Notes under the pieces: generated by a model
What the model saw: the letters and a program-made list of their open reading frames with translations, nothing else
What the model was told of the DNA's origin: nothing
Databases searched by the model: none
Origin: Aricia agestis
Lineage: Eukaryota; Arthropoda; Insecta; Lepidoptera; Lycaenidae
Assembly (NCBI RefSeq): GCF_905147365.1
Contig: NC_056428.1
Span: 12,306,001-12,370,000, forward strand
DNA: 64,000 bases
Direction: 5' to 3'
Part shown: piece after piece, positions 42,726-54,771 of the stretch
Layout of the letters: the number at the start of each line of letters is the position of its first letter
Numbering within the stretch: the stretch's first letter is position 1
Translations under genes and position numbers: made by a program

Positions 42726-44700
42726 AATAAAATAACGTCATGATATCCAGCAATATAGTATTATCATTTAAATTATAGATAAGTACTTTTTAACCGTCAT
42801 AATTTTTGTTACAATAATATTATAATCTTTGGATTAGCTACATTTGTCTTATTGCTCGTAACTTTAAAATACTTTTACAAATAAGTATAATAATAGAGTA
42901 CCTAATGTCATATACTTAGTTTGATTTGAATTAGCACGCAGCAAGTTATAAAAAATGTTATTTTAATATTTAAATAAGCATAAAAATAGTTAAGTACATA
43001 ATAATATTAACACTAGAGGTCAGGCAGTAGTGCAGTATCTCAAGCAACTTGTGTTGCTCGCCATTTTAATGTGTCGTACCTACCTACTTACCTACTAATT
43101 ATTTTTAATTTTTAGATTGTACCTAAGTTATAAACGCACCGATATGCCTTACTTAGATGTGATATTCTGTTTAAGGCACTAAATATCTCAAAAGACGCTT
43201 GAATCAAAGATTCATTAGTCGTAGATATTTATCTAAGACTGTGATTTAATAGTTTTAAATAACTTGAATATTAAACCTATAACTGTTTAAAAATAAGTGA
43301 AACGACTGCTGAAAATTTTCCACAAGATTTGAGAGCATGGGCGTACCGAGGGGGGGGGTAGTCCCCCCCCCCTGGATCATGCTGTCCCTACTAAGTAGCT
43401 TCTCTAGTACTTTTATCGAAAATCTAGTAATTTTTTAGAAAAAATATCTAGATATAAAAGATAAGAGCTATTCTTTCACAGATTAAGACCCTCGAAAATT
43501 ACTTTTAAAATAGACAATGTATACTTATGGTAAAGAAATATAAAGAAATTATATAAAAATATGTACCTAAGTATAATTTTTATTCCTTATATTTAACACC
43601 TATCTTATATAAAATCTGATTCTATCTTATATAAAATCTGATTCCCCCCCCTTGAGAGTTACAAGTTATTTCAAAATAATGCATTCTAAGGCAACTTACA
43701 ATGTTTACTAATTCTATAGAATTAAGCCTGTTTTGTAAAATGTCAATAAAGTTTTATAAATTGTGACTAATTAGTTATTTTATTCACCTGCTATCATTAG
43801 CTTCAGTTCAGATATTATGACTATCACGATGACTACTGTGGTCTGTGGCCCTGCGGCCAGCGATAGATCTACGACATCATTATTTTATCAGGTTATATGT
43901 AGGTACATACTAAACAGCTATCCGAAGCTCCATTCTTAAATAATTTTACGGTCACGGTTATGGACCACGGCTCGTGTCACAGGCTGTGACAGGACGGTGT
44001 TGGTGCTGCGACTCCTAGCAAGCTCTGGACTCTGGACAAATAGTACTCTGTGGGACGAAGACTAACATGGGCAGACGAATTAATAATAATAATAATAATT
44101 CGTTTATTATCTCACCACATTAAGATCAAATACAATGTTATGTTGTACATACTCAACAAACTTGGCACTGGTTATGTGGGAGACTGGTGCCTAAACTAGG
44201 CGTAGCCTGTATTTCAGAATTGCCTCGCTCCTCAATAATTCAAATATTGCAATAGCTATGCTAGCTATTATAAAATAAGTAAGTATAATAATTTATGATT
44301 AAAATTACATCTGCTGCCAACTAAATATATATAAGTAATTATAAAATATAAATAGAAAATTATTTTAGTTATAACTTCTAACATTAGTAATTCAGTTAAG
44401 CCTGAATAGGATTACTGTTGCAGACAGCCTAATGATCTAATCAGTTTAGGGCGTTACAGAGCTATCCGACCGTCGCGGCCGCCCGCTCTAATCACACACT
44501 AAACGCCATCTTTTGGCAAATTAAAGGAAGTACAGATAACTAGTTTTAGAGTCTGGCTAGCGAAAGATGAGACTGGCTTTTTTATTCTAAAATGATTATG
44601 GTAACACTGTCACTAACGCCATTGTCACCTAGAGCATCTGTTGTTTAAGTGTCAAAGTGAAAAATATTTCTATTGTTTACGTGATTTTCTAATTTAAACA
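42726..44700. other. No gene seen; includes a G9/C-run hairpin
   Basis: At 43,331-43,375 GGGCGTACCGA is followed by a run of G's, TAGT, and a run of C's, forming a homopolymer stem; CCCCCCCC recurs at 43,643. A (TAA)n tract at about 44,080-44,098 opens a common repeat-like stretch to 44,230. AGTCTGGCTAGCGAAAGAT at 44,551 resembles the element ends near 48,800. No coding frame. Confidence 0.5.
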
Positions 44701-44900
44701 CATGGAATTAATATATACTACGTATAACTGGAAAGCTTACTGTGCGTCTAAGCACGTGCCGAGTGAGAGGTCATAAATCTTGGTACGTCTCTCTCTAACT
44801 AGTGTAACCATTCCTATGACCTATCTGTAGGACATTCAAATAAAATCACTTCGCTCAGTACTTATAATAATTGTCCAGTGTCCTATCGGTCAATCTCGGC

Positions 44901-44969
44901 GATAGCGGCTACGAATAATAAAGTTTTAATTATTCGTAGGGTAGATAGCGGCTACGAATAATAAAGTTT
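44901..44969. repeat. Direct repeat of 26 bp
   Basis: GATAGCGGCTACGAATAATA plus AAGTTT occurs at 44,901-44,926 and 44,944-44,969. Between them the sequence folds back (CTACGAATA / TATTCGTAG). Confidence 0.85.
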
Positions 44970-45086
44970 TTGACTCCCCGTCAAAAACTTGTCATTTTTC
45001 CTATAAAACGACGATAAACAATATCTGACACTTCATTGTCAATCGCGGTGTATATGGAAAATGACAAGTTTTTGACAGGGAGTCAA
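44970..45086. mobile_element. Small MITE with TTGACTCCC ends
   Basis: TTGACTCCCCGTCAAAAACT and its near-exact inverted copy (ending GACAGGGAGTCAA) bound 117 bases; the inner ends continue to pair through GACAAGTTTTTGAC. Confidence 0.72.
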
Positions 45087-45387
45087 TGACCGCTAGCGAC
45101 AAGTTAGCCCGAGTGAAGTATAGTTTTCTATACAAACCACGAATCACGATTGACAATAAAGTGACAAAATATGTTTCTAGTTGGGGTTAAGTATATCGTA
45201 TTTTGCTTATCTCGATTTTTATATTTTTTCATTACAATATGTAAAGTTTACAGTTCTAACAAGATATTGTCTTTAACCCGTAACCGAGTTGTGTAGACAA
45301 TAATTACAGACATAAATATCGATGTGAACTGAATATGAAGCTTAACACTTCGAACTTATAAAAAGTTGGAAATTATCATCATAATAT

Positions 45388-46030
45388 TTATACGCGAACG
45401 AAAAACTTTGTACTTAACCCTTTTTACGAAAAATAGGGAAACGTAGGTGTATGAAATTTTGCAGTCATAGTTTATATGGTGAAGGAGTGCCCAGGGCCCC
45501 CGTAAGGGATACTGGCGCCTATGTGCAAAATGGTAGGTAGGTGAAATAAAGCAGATAAAAATCGGCTAAGTGCGAGTCAGACTCGCGCACGAAGAGTTCC
45601 GTACCGTTAAAGTGCAAAAATAGACCAAAATTTTTTATTTCTTTTAAAAAAAAAATTCTCCTTGGTTTTGGCGCCCCTTAAGAATGGCGATTTGGTGCCC
45701 CTAGAGGGTGGCGCCCGTGTGCGTTGCACACATTGCACATATGGTAGCGGGGGCCCTGGGAGTGCATCGAACTAATATTATTTTAAAATTATGCCTTTAA
45801 CATATATTTTTTTAACAAATAAAATATTACACACACTAGGAAAGATGACAGATTTTTGAGTGACAAGCCAAACCACAGTATAGCAATATGACATATCCCT
45901 ATGCCTAAACCATAGACATAATATATACGATGGCCTAAACATACGAATTATACTCTTTTATTTATGGTTGAAGTCTGTTGACAACAAGTTGACAAATTAT
46001 TGAAAATGGATTATAGTTTTTTTCTTAAAC
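45388..46030 (+). repeat. Dispersed repeat split by an insertion
   Basis: Its two halves match 24,132-24,420: GAAAAACTTTGTAC...TTATATGGTGAAGGAGTGC on the left and GAGTGCATCGA...CTAATATTATTTTAAAATT on the right. The 267 bp element at 45,492-45,758 separates them. Confidence 0.82.
45492..45758. mobile_element. hAT-like MITE with empty-site support
   Basis: Ends CAGGGCCCCCG and CGGGGGCCCTG; flanks GGAGTGCC (45,484-45,491) and GGAGTGCA (45,759-45,766), an 8 bp duplication with one change. The copy of the host repeat at 24.2 kb has the site once (GTAGTGCATCG). Inside, a head of the 'GGGTTCCGTA' repeat (CGGCTAAGTGCGAGTCAGAC) adds a further nesting level. Confidence 0.88.
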
Positions 46031-46232
46031 AGTATAATATATTAAGACCATAGACTTAATATATACTGTCGTAAAAAGTTTGTCTCACATGGGCTCATTT
46101 CCCAGAGTAAATGTTGGTTATTAAAAAAATATTTTATTCTCTTGAAAATAAGGTTCATTTCAACACTCAAGAATATTTCATGTGAGCATTCCTGTTATAC
46201 GTAGTATATATTAATTCCATGATTGTTTAAAC

Positions 46233-46572
46233 ATGACAAAAACTTTGAAAAGAGATTTGCGAAAACTGCTTTTTGCTATGATTAGTAAATACGAACAAAA
46301 AAGAAGTGAAAAGGATGCAATTTTAAACAAAAACAAGATTGTTTACATAAAATGTCCCAGTGCATTGGTAAGTACAGGTAAAAGATTTTGATACTTTCAA
46401 TTACAATTAGGTAATTAAAATAATTATTATTTATCATGTAATTGAATTTATTGTTTTGCAGGTAACATGGATGATGCAAAAGACTCAGCAAGTTATAATA
46501 TCAAGCAAAAATAAATTAAGAGATACGTTACAAAAAAAAATACCTGAAAGCAACCTTGTTATTGAATCCTAA
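46233..46572 (+). CDS. Two-exon gene, 81-residue basic protein of unknown function
   Basis: Exon 1 (46,233-46,367, 45 codons) ends at donor TTG|GTAAGT. A 94 bp intron ends in TTGTTTTGCAG. Exon 2 (46,462-46,572) gives 36 codons and TAA. Both junctions are phase 0. The protein starts MTKTLKRDLRKLLF, is Lys/Arg-rich and mostly helix-prone, with a central KIVYIKCPSALV joined to TWMMQKTQQV at the splice, and ends near NLVIES. There is no signal peptide or membrane helix. An in-frame TAA at 46,212 closes the frame upstream, so 46,233 is the only start. Two overlapping AATAAA signals follow at 46,639-46,648. I do not recognise the family. Exact splice consensus, matched phases and a short insect-type intron make a real gene likely, although the flanks are transposon-derived. 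Confidence 0.68.
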
Positions 46573-46638
46573 CTTTATTTATGAACATGTTTTCAGATGT
46601 CAGTGTTTGTACCCTAAAAGAATTAAAAAAGAAGGCCA

Positions 46639-46648
46639 AATAAATAAA
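46639..46648 (+). terminator. Overlapping polyadenylation signals
   Basis: AATAAATAAA, 67 bases after the stop of the 81-residue gene and just before the mariner fragment. Confidence 0.55.
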
Positions 46649-46654
46649 GGCGTG

Positions 46655-46890
46655 TGGTTACGGGAGTTTGGCTGGGAGGTGTTATGAATGCATCCGCAAC
46701 CTTCAGATTTCCACCTGCTTCGGTCACTGCAGGATTCCTTAGGCAGTGTCAGGTTGACATCACAAGAGGACTGCCAAAACGACTTGCCGCAGTTTTTTCA
46801 TCAGAAGCCCCAAAATTTTTATAGCAATGGGATCGTGTCCAACCAACAAGATGGCAAAAGTTGCTTTATAAAAAAACCTTTCGAATGTTT
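46655..46890 (+). pseudogene. mariner transposase pseudogene, C-terminal fragment
   Basis: FGWEVL then a TGA, HPQPSDFHLLRSLQDSL, SQEDCQNDLPQFFHQKP and NFYSNGIVSN. The HP-x-PSD-x-HL block carries the third catalytic Asp of the mariner D,D34D triad. The first two acidic residues and all upstream sequence are absent. It belongs to a different mariner subfamily from the fragment at 41.2 kb, judged by the wording around the third Asp (PSDFHL against APCDFCIF). Confidence 0.78.
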
Positions 46891-46901
46891 ATATATAAAA
46901 C

Positions 46902-46965
46902 TAGATGTCCCGCGCGGCTTCGCCCGCGTAAATTAGAAATTTTACAGAATCCGTAGGTACATTTT
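46902..46965 (+). repeat. 'CCCGCGCGGCTTCGCCCGCG' repeat, head only
   Basis: CTAGATGTCCCGCGCGGCTT then TAAATTAGAAATTTTACAG. See 40,236-41,008. Confidence 0.75.
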
Positions 46966-46977
46966 AGATATAGATTT

Positions 46978-47470
46978 TTTTTAATTATCGCTTGACAAAC
47001 TCGAGTCTCGATCTAAAAGACTATGAAATGGTATAATATGGTAGTGATGATGATGATGATGATGATGAAGAATGTAATTTGCATAGTAGCATATGCTTTC
47101 TGTTCTTAAAACAACGCCGAAACTCCCAAACTTGTATCTATAAAGAATCAGGAATTCTGTCAGCACCTTCCGAACCACGGTATACCAGGTATATCTCGGT
47201 GCAAAATCTAACTTGTTGGTAGCATAATATGCTTAGAATACTTCTCACGAAACCGAAGTCACCACACGTTTCCCTATAAGTTTTGAGGAGTTCCCTCGAT
47301 TACTTATGGATCCTTCATCAGATCACCACTTTTCTGAATATAATACCAAATTGGGATGATACCCTATATACCAAAAGAAAAATTTTGAAAATCGGTTAAC
47401 AAACGGCGGAGTAATCGTTGAATATAAGAAAACGAACATAACACCTCCCCCATTTTGAAAGTCGGTTAAA
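46978..47470 (-). repeat. Dispersed repeat ending in (TCA)n, copy 3
   Basis: Minus-strand and near full length: TTAACCGACTTTCAAAATGG at the high end, AAAACAACGCCGAAACTCCC (plus strand) and a GATGATGATG tract (47,048-47,069) near the low end. Matches 2,664-3,110 throughout. Confidence 0.8.
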
Positions 47471-47514
47471 ATTGTAGCCTATGTGTTATTTATTTAATAC
47501 TATTGTGTTTATTT

Positions 47515-47865
47515 ATGTACTATGTATTTTGAGACTATGCAATTTTGTCGCGTTCGCGATTCACTTTCACTTTTGTTGAGTTTCAGAACGCGATATTAGG
47601 TCCTCCAACGCGCACGCGAATTTGAACTTTATGCAGCGGTAATAAATTACAAATTGACTCTCCATTTTATTTAGAAAACGTTTGTATGGGAAATAGAAAA
47701 ATGCTGTTTTGAGGATTTTCCCGGCAATTATTCGAATTTTTCTCACCTTTTAAACCTTCCCTAGACCTCCACGAATAATTCAAGACCAAGATAAGATAAA
47801 TCCGTTCAGCCGTTCTCGAGTTTTAGCGAGACTAACGAACAGCAATTGATTTTTATATATATAGA
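47515..47865 (-). mobile_element. Helitron 5' end
   Basis: On the minus strand it begins at 47,865 with TCTATATATATAAAAATC after an A, then CTGTTCGTTAGTCTCGC and CTCGAGAACGGCTGAACGGA. The interior includes ATTCGCGTGCGCGTTGGAGG. The 3' end is not seen, so the copy is truncated near 47,515. Confidence 0.7.
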
Positions 47866-47980
47866 TGTGAAAAAAAATTCCGCAACCTTTGATTTTATGT
47901 GTTGTTTTTTCATCTCCCCTTAATATTTTTGGTTTTTAATCAACTTGCACCGGGGGGTTATTAGTTTCAGGCATGTACAA

Positions 47981-48318
47981 GTTTTTTTTTATGAAATAAG
48001 GGGGCAAACGAGCAAACGGGTCACCTGATGGAAAGCAACTTCCGTCGCCCATGGACACTCGCAGCATCAGAAGAGCTGCAGGTGCGTTGCCGGCCTTTTA
48101 AGAGGGAATAGGGTAATAGGGGAGGACAGGGATGGGAAGGGAAGGGAATAGGGGAGGGTAGGAAAGGGAATAGGTTAAGGGATTGGGCCTCCGGTAAACT
48201 CACTCTCTCGGCGAAACACAGCGCAAGCGCTGTTTCACGCCGGTTTTCTGTGAGAACGTGGTATTTCTCCGGTCGAGCCGACCCATTCGTGCAGAAGCAT
48301 GGCTCTCCCACGTATATA
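47981..48318 (+). repeat. Dispersed repeat, 'GCATCAGAAGAGCTGCAGG' family, copy 4 (full length)
   Basis: GGGGGCAAACGAGCAAACGG, GATGGAAAGCAACTTCCGTC, GCATCAGAAGAGCTGCAGGT, a G/A-rich tract with GGGAAGGGAAGGG, then GCGCAAGCGCTGTTTCACGC. The ends at 48,318 read GCTCTCCCACGTA. A long antisense open frame across it is an artefact of its purine/pyrimidine bias. Confidence 0.85.
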
Positions 48319-48814
48319 AGTATGTAAATAAATCAATACAATCTATGATGCTTGCGAGAATTTGTGCTAATACACTTTTATTGCATAATAATATAATATA
48401 GGAAATTATTTAACATATAAATTAAATTATATTTAAACTTACAAACAGTAGGGACAATAATTATTTAGTTTAAGAAAATGAAGATAATTGTTTGATTAAA
48501 TTATATTTTGTAATATATTTCATGATGTACGGTAAGTATTAAAGAAGATGTTTTAATACTCCGACAAAAACATGCAAGAGTTTTCGTCAAAAACAAAACA
48601 TCATGAAATGTACATATTACAAAATAAAATTTAAGTAAACAACAACAATAAACTTATTTTTCTAGAAATGAATAATTATCCAAACTAAAATATAATATTA
48701 TTGTCATAAATAATCAAGTATCAAAACTATAATTCCGACTATAGATAAGGTTGCCATACGTAGATTTTTTGAATTTGCCGCCTTTTTCCAGTCTCATATT
48801 TCGTTAGCCAGACG
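48319..48814. other. No gene seen
   Basis: AT-rich. TTTCGTTAGCCAGAC at 48,799-48,813 pairs with the start of the next element to form a short hairpin. Confidence 0.5.
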
Positions 48815-49479
48815 AGTCTGGCCAACGAAAGCTAAACCAAGCATTTATTTTGATTGGCAACACTATTCTGCCAGTCGATGGTTTGCGGTTGCACGATTTC
48901 ATGATCTTCATACTTGGTCATATTGTAATTATTATTTTATACTCTTGTGATCTTTTAATTTTTCATACTAGACATGTTATTTATTTTAATAAATGGTATT
49001 TTTATTGAAAATCTTCACGAAGATTCTGATGAGAAACAGGAAAGTTTCCACCATACCATTGTGACCTAATTACCCATCGAATATTCTACTCTCTCGTTAA
49101 ACTGATTAGACAAAAACACAAATAAAACACAATTATTTTACCTGCACTTTTTCCACTATATTCATTTATTATTATTACAAATTTTAGCTAAAAACACGAC
49201 CGGTTTCGAAACAATTCTATTAGGCTTAGTTAGCAATATATTTTCTAAGTCAGTATAGGCTATAATTTATGTTAGACTTTTCTTTTATAGGTGCATAATT
49301 TTTTACACATTGGAGTAATATAATATCTAGCATCAGCAGAAAATGATCTAAATCTATTTTTCTACTACAAGTGATACCATAAACCTTACGACAGTATATA
49401 TTATGTCTATGTGTGATACCATATAAATAATTTTTAAATTTGCCGCGGTTCGCTTGGTTCAGCTTTCGTTGGCCAGACT
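48815..49479. mobile_element. DNA element with 28 bp terminal inverted repeats
   Basis: AGTCTGGCCAACGAAAGCT then AACCAAGC at the left is inverted at the right (GCTTGGTTCAGCTTTCGTTG, GCCAGACT) with one mismatch. The 665 bp interior is AT-rich and non-coding. No target duplication was found. It lies about 270 bp upstream of PPT1. Confidence 0.72.
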
Positions 49480-49748
49480 TCTAATTATTGTCCTCAGGAA
49501 ATAAGGACATAGCATACTCTGTGGTTTTGTCTACGGAAATGTCAACTGACAGATGACAAGTGATAGAACTCAGCTGTAGAATGTCAAAAATTCAAAACAG
49601 TGTTTGGTGTTAGTTATTTGAAAATTAACAATTCACAAATTAATACGCTTTTGTATTCAAATAAAGTTTTGTGTACCAGCTAGGGCAAACTATACTTCAA
49701 CTATAACTATTATTTTTTATATATTTTAAATAACTATTATTTTCCAAC

Positions 49749-51091
49749 ATGAATAACTTTCCAGTGCTTTTGTTAGTATTAGTAATATTAAAACAAGTAA
49801 GTTGTGAACCTACGCCGATCGTGTTATGGCATGGAATGGGTAAGATAATAAGATTAATTATTACTAATGTATCTGTGTTATATTCATTTTCGACGATATT
49901 AATATACCTACGGGTAGAAAAGGATGTAAACATGAACGTAACTGTAATAATTATAAACATTAGAAACTGTTAGATGATCAAACAAAATAATTTTGGTTAT
50001 TGTCCTCTTAAGATCGTTTTTTATTTATATTAATTATTCTTTCTACCAAACGCATCCTAATGCCTTTGGTTATGCACTTATGCCTAATTCAGAATTTTTT
50101 ATATTTCATTGTTATATATATGCTACCTATAAATTAAATAAGCATTTTTAATATTTATTTATAGGTGACACCTGCTGTACCCCATTCAGCCTAGGAGTGT
50201 TTAAGGATTTTGTGGAAAAGCAAATACCAGGCGTCTATATCAACTCTTTGATGATCGGAAACTCTGTTGTTGAGGATATGGAAAATGGCTTTTTCATGTA
50301 TGCCAATTCACAGGTAGACTATGCTTGTGCAAAAGTTGCGGAAGACCCAAAACTTAGAAATGGATTTAATGCTATTGGCTTCTCACAAGGAAGTCAATTT
50401 CTGTAAGTGTTTAATATTACTTCAAGCCCCATAAGAGCACCGGTGATTGCGACAACAATAGAATACAATAGCATTTCCAAGAATCTGCGATAGAAGGAAT
50501 ATATTATTTATGTAAATACATTTAGATTTTTAGACAATTAAGTCCAGAACTAAGCAGATGAAACATGATTCAATCTAAAACCCTAGACTAGATCTCTAGA
50601 CCAGCCTTTCCCAAAGTGAGCGATAACACCCCCTGGTGGACGCTGAAGTCCAAAAGTGTGTGGAACCCAGAAAAAAGTGGGAGTGTTATGTAGAGGCTTG
50701 GGGATTGTACTGGTGACGGGTGATTTGTAATTTCATTTCATCTGGATGTATTTTAAATTAAATGCATCTATTTCCTCTCATTAGTTTTTGGTTAGAAGAG
50801 GAATTATGAAACTTATTTACTTATCTGTAGATTTAGTTATACCCTGTCCCATCCTACTACATAATATTTACTTGCAGCAATTCTTATAAACTATGTTTAA
50901 GAATGTAACAATCAAGTTATTTATAGGAGGGCATTAGTCCAACGCTGCGGTCACAAGCTGGGACCGATCAGGAACCTGATAACCCTTGGCGGTCAACACC
51001 AGGGAGTGTACGGTCTGCCTCACTGCGGGGCATACCAGCACGCGACTTGCGACTACGTGCGACGACTACTCAATTACGCCGCTTATTATGG
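49749..51091 (+). CDS. PPT1: Palmitoyl-protein thioesterase 1, exons 1-3 (incomplete)
   Basis: PPT1 is a lysosomal hydrolase that removes thioester-linked fatty acids from cysteines of S-acylated proteins. Coding exons: 49,749-49,839, 50,165-50,402 and 50,927-51,091, with introns of 325 and 524 bp. All sites are GT/AG, and phases 1 and 2 match across junctions. The protein begins with a signal peptide (NNFPVLLLVLVILKQVSC) and then PIVLWHGMG. Exon 2 gives D-T-C-C-x-P, VEKQIPGVYINSL and NAIGFSQGSQF, where Ser104 in G-F-S-Q-G is the catalytic nucleophile. Exon 3 gives RALVQRCG, LITLGGQHQGVYGLP and CDYVRRLLNYAAYY. These follow animal PPT1 closely. About 164 residues are encoded against roughly 300 for the family. 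The later part, with the catalytic Asp and His, is not in the window, although a usable donor (GG|GTAGAT) ends exon 3. Either intron 3 is over 12.9 kb or the gene is disrupted or misassembled here. Confidence 0.93.
50600..50720 (+). repeat. hAT-like repeat fragment in PPT1 intron 2
   Basis: CCAGCCTTTCCCAAAGTG followed by CCCCCTGGTGGACGCTGAAG resembles the end of a widespread hAT-type element. No matching second end was found. Confidence 0.45.
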
Positions 51092-51860
51092 GTAGATACA
51101 ATGTTATTGTTTGTTATTGTCAATCCTTATTTTCTGTCTTTGGTCTCAAAATGAAGCGTCCCATTTACACTCGTTGTACGCGTGCAAGTGAAAAAGATTT
51201 TCAAATTACGTAAAACATGTAGAGCGCTTAGGCAAAATGAACAATCTCACCTGGGCAAGAGCGGCAGTTATAAATCCTTAAAAACGTCTCAAATAATTTA
51301 TAAACACCCCAAATATAATGAGACCGTATACTTAATATTATACTGTCGACTGAGACTGACATGAGAGCCTCAAAAGTAGTTTTTAACAATAATTTCTTTG
51401 AGTTTGCTATTTAAATTAAGTTGAGATAGATATTATGTATAGATAGTTATTATTTTTAAAATGAAATTATTTTTGTCTTTTAAAGTAGCTAAAAGCGTAC
51501 CTAAAATCTAAATGTAGGTAAACAGGCTGGCGTATAATAATACGATACGCTCAGTATCTTCGAGCTACGTAATATTATACATTTAAGTGAAAGCTATAGC
51601 TTAATGTAGAAGTAGAGAAAGTATACGCCGTCCGCCGCTGTCTCTAAATTATTATGCATCGGTTTAATTTTTTCTAAACTTATAATAATTTTATTATTAT
51701 TATAAGTTTCGATTTAAAATTATATAATTATCTCTGTAAAAATAAAAAAAAAAAAACTCGTACACGAAAATCTTGGAGTAGTTTTTATACTTTTAGATTT
51801 CCCTCTTTTTTCCAAATCCTGCAATAGATTTTCCTAGGTAGGTCTAAATCTGCAAGAAAT
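51092..51860. other. Sequence after PPT1 exon 3; no further exon seen
   Basis: AT-rich. I looked for the expected next PPT1 segment (a tyrosine-tryptophan-histidine-aspartate region in the family) and did not find it. A small fold TAATAATTTTATTATTATTATA lies near 51,684. Confidence 0.55.
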
Positions 51861-53442
<1,582 letters not shown>

Positions 53443-53740
53443 AAGCAGGAGAGGTTGTTTGTTTGTTTGAACGCGTTAATCTCAGGAACTACTAGTCCGA
53501 TTTGAAAAATTCTTTCAGTGTTAGATAGCCCATTTATCGAGAAAGGCTATAAGCAAATTTTATCATGCTAAGAATAATAGAAGCGAAGAAATAGAGGAAA
53601 ATGTGGAAAAAACGGAGGGAAATTATTTGAAAGGGCTTATTTGAACGCGCTTATCTCAGGAACTACTGGTCCGATTTGAAAAATTCTTTCAGTGTTAGAT
53701 TGTCGTGTCAATGGTTGTCGTGATTGATGTAGATCGTTTT
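53443..53740 (-). repeat. 'TTCGCCCGCG' family repeat, two units, plus a fragment of the palindrome-arm sequence
   Basis: TTGAACGCG(T/C)TNATCTCAGGAAC and CCGATTTGAAAAATTCTTTC occur twice, about 185 bases apart. At 53,703-53,738 GTTGTCGTGATTGATGTAGA then TCG and a T run match 61,186-61,210 and, reversed, 58,040-58,066, so a piece of the LINE-arm sequence exists outside the palindrome. Confidence 0.72.
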
Positions 53741-54771
53741 TTTTAAAAGAAGTGATTTTAAAAACTATTTTAAAGACAAAATAAAATGGCCTTGGCCGTC
53801 GACCCATTTTGTAATACAAAAAAAATGTTTTAATTGTGGTGCAACGACCAAGAATAGTATCAATATTATTACAAATAATTTTGTTCTACCTATGAAACGA
53901 AAGAACATAAAATCGCTTTATAAATCTTCATTTTTCTGGTGCAGCATATTTATTTACAAATAAATATGCAATTTACGATCATTATCCTGACGTCCAGTGT
54001 CCTGTTTGTTGTTGAACTGTTTATATACTTACCTGTCTAAAAGTATTTTGGATCGATTGTATTAACTACTATGTCCCTACCTACATACCTACGTATATGA
54101 TTTTCTTTGATAAGTACTTACCTATTGTATATTTTAAACAAAAGCCCATCAGTGAGTGAGTTTAGACTGCGAATTGGGTTGGGACTAATGTATTTTTAAA
54201 TATCTATACTTACTAATATTGTAGAGACGAAATATTTAATCGTTTGCTTATTACTATTTAACTTACGAGTTACGAGACTACTGAACCAATTTAAATAATT
54301 CTTTCGCTATTAGAAAGCCACGGTAATGAGAAAATAGCCCAAAGTGCATCGAAACTCAACGTCAAGTGGTTACCGGGTCATGGGCTAGGCTGTACACTGT
54401 ACAGTGTTCTGAGATTTTTTTTAAATCTTGACTTTGTTCATTCATAAATCGACACCCTTGACAAGATTTATAGTAACTGTGATGGCATACTTATAATAAT
54501 AATAATGTACTTTTATTCAGCTCGATAACATAAAAACCTTAATCTAGACAATTACAACATGCAAATTATTTTATTTTCAATGGTTTTTTATATTAGAATG
54601 TTAAGATCGCAACCGGCAGCTTAGCTAGGTTACAGTATAACCTGTGTTCAAGCCACCGGACCCTTTCCCAACTACTGATCGCATATCGCTGATTTTACAT
54701 TTCAGGCAATTAAAATTAGATTACAAATCAAATCAATGTTTAAAATTAATCAAACTTGATACAATAAACGG
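53741..54771. other. No gene seen
   Basis: AT-rich. A weak dispersed-repeat stretch (ACGAGACTACTGAACCAATT, TTCTTTCGCTATTAGAAAGC) lies at 54,215-54,360. Confidence 0.5.

Larger units (their letters stand above)
44701..46221. repeat. Exact 28 bp inverted repeat bracketing 1.5 kb
   Basis: CATGGAATTAATATATACTA and the following 8 bases (44,701-44,728) are found exactly inverted at 46,194-46,221. Just outside, TTTAAAC occurs on both sides. The right copy ends 11 bases before the start codon of the gene at 46,233. Confidence 0.88.

Noticed and set aside
48021..48311. 96-codon frame on the minus strand
   Set aside because: It lies entirely within a dispersed repeat with biased purine content; no family match or splice support.
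49749..49973. 74-codon single-exon frame at the PPT1 start
   Set aside because: Beyond 49,839 it is intron 1 read through; the GT donor and the phase match with exon 2 give the PPT1 protein instead.
50986..51213. 75-codon frame overlapping PPT1 exon 3
   Set aside because: It is out of frame with PPT1 and antagonistic to a conserved exon, so it is a shadow.
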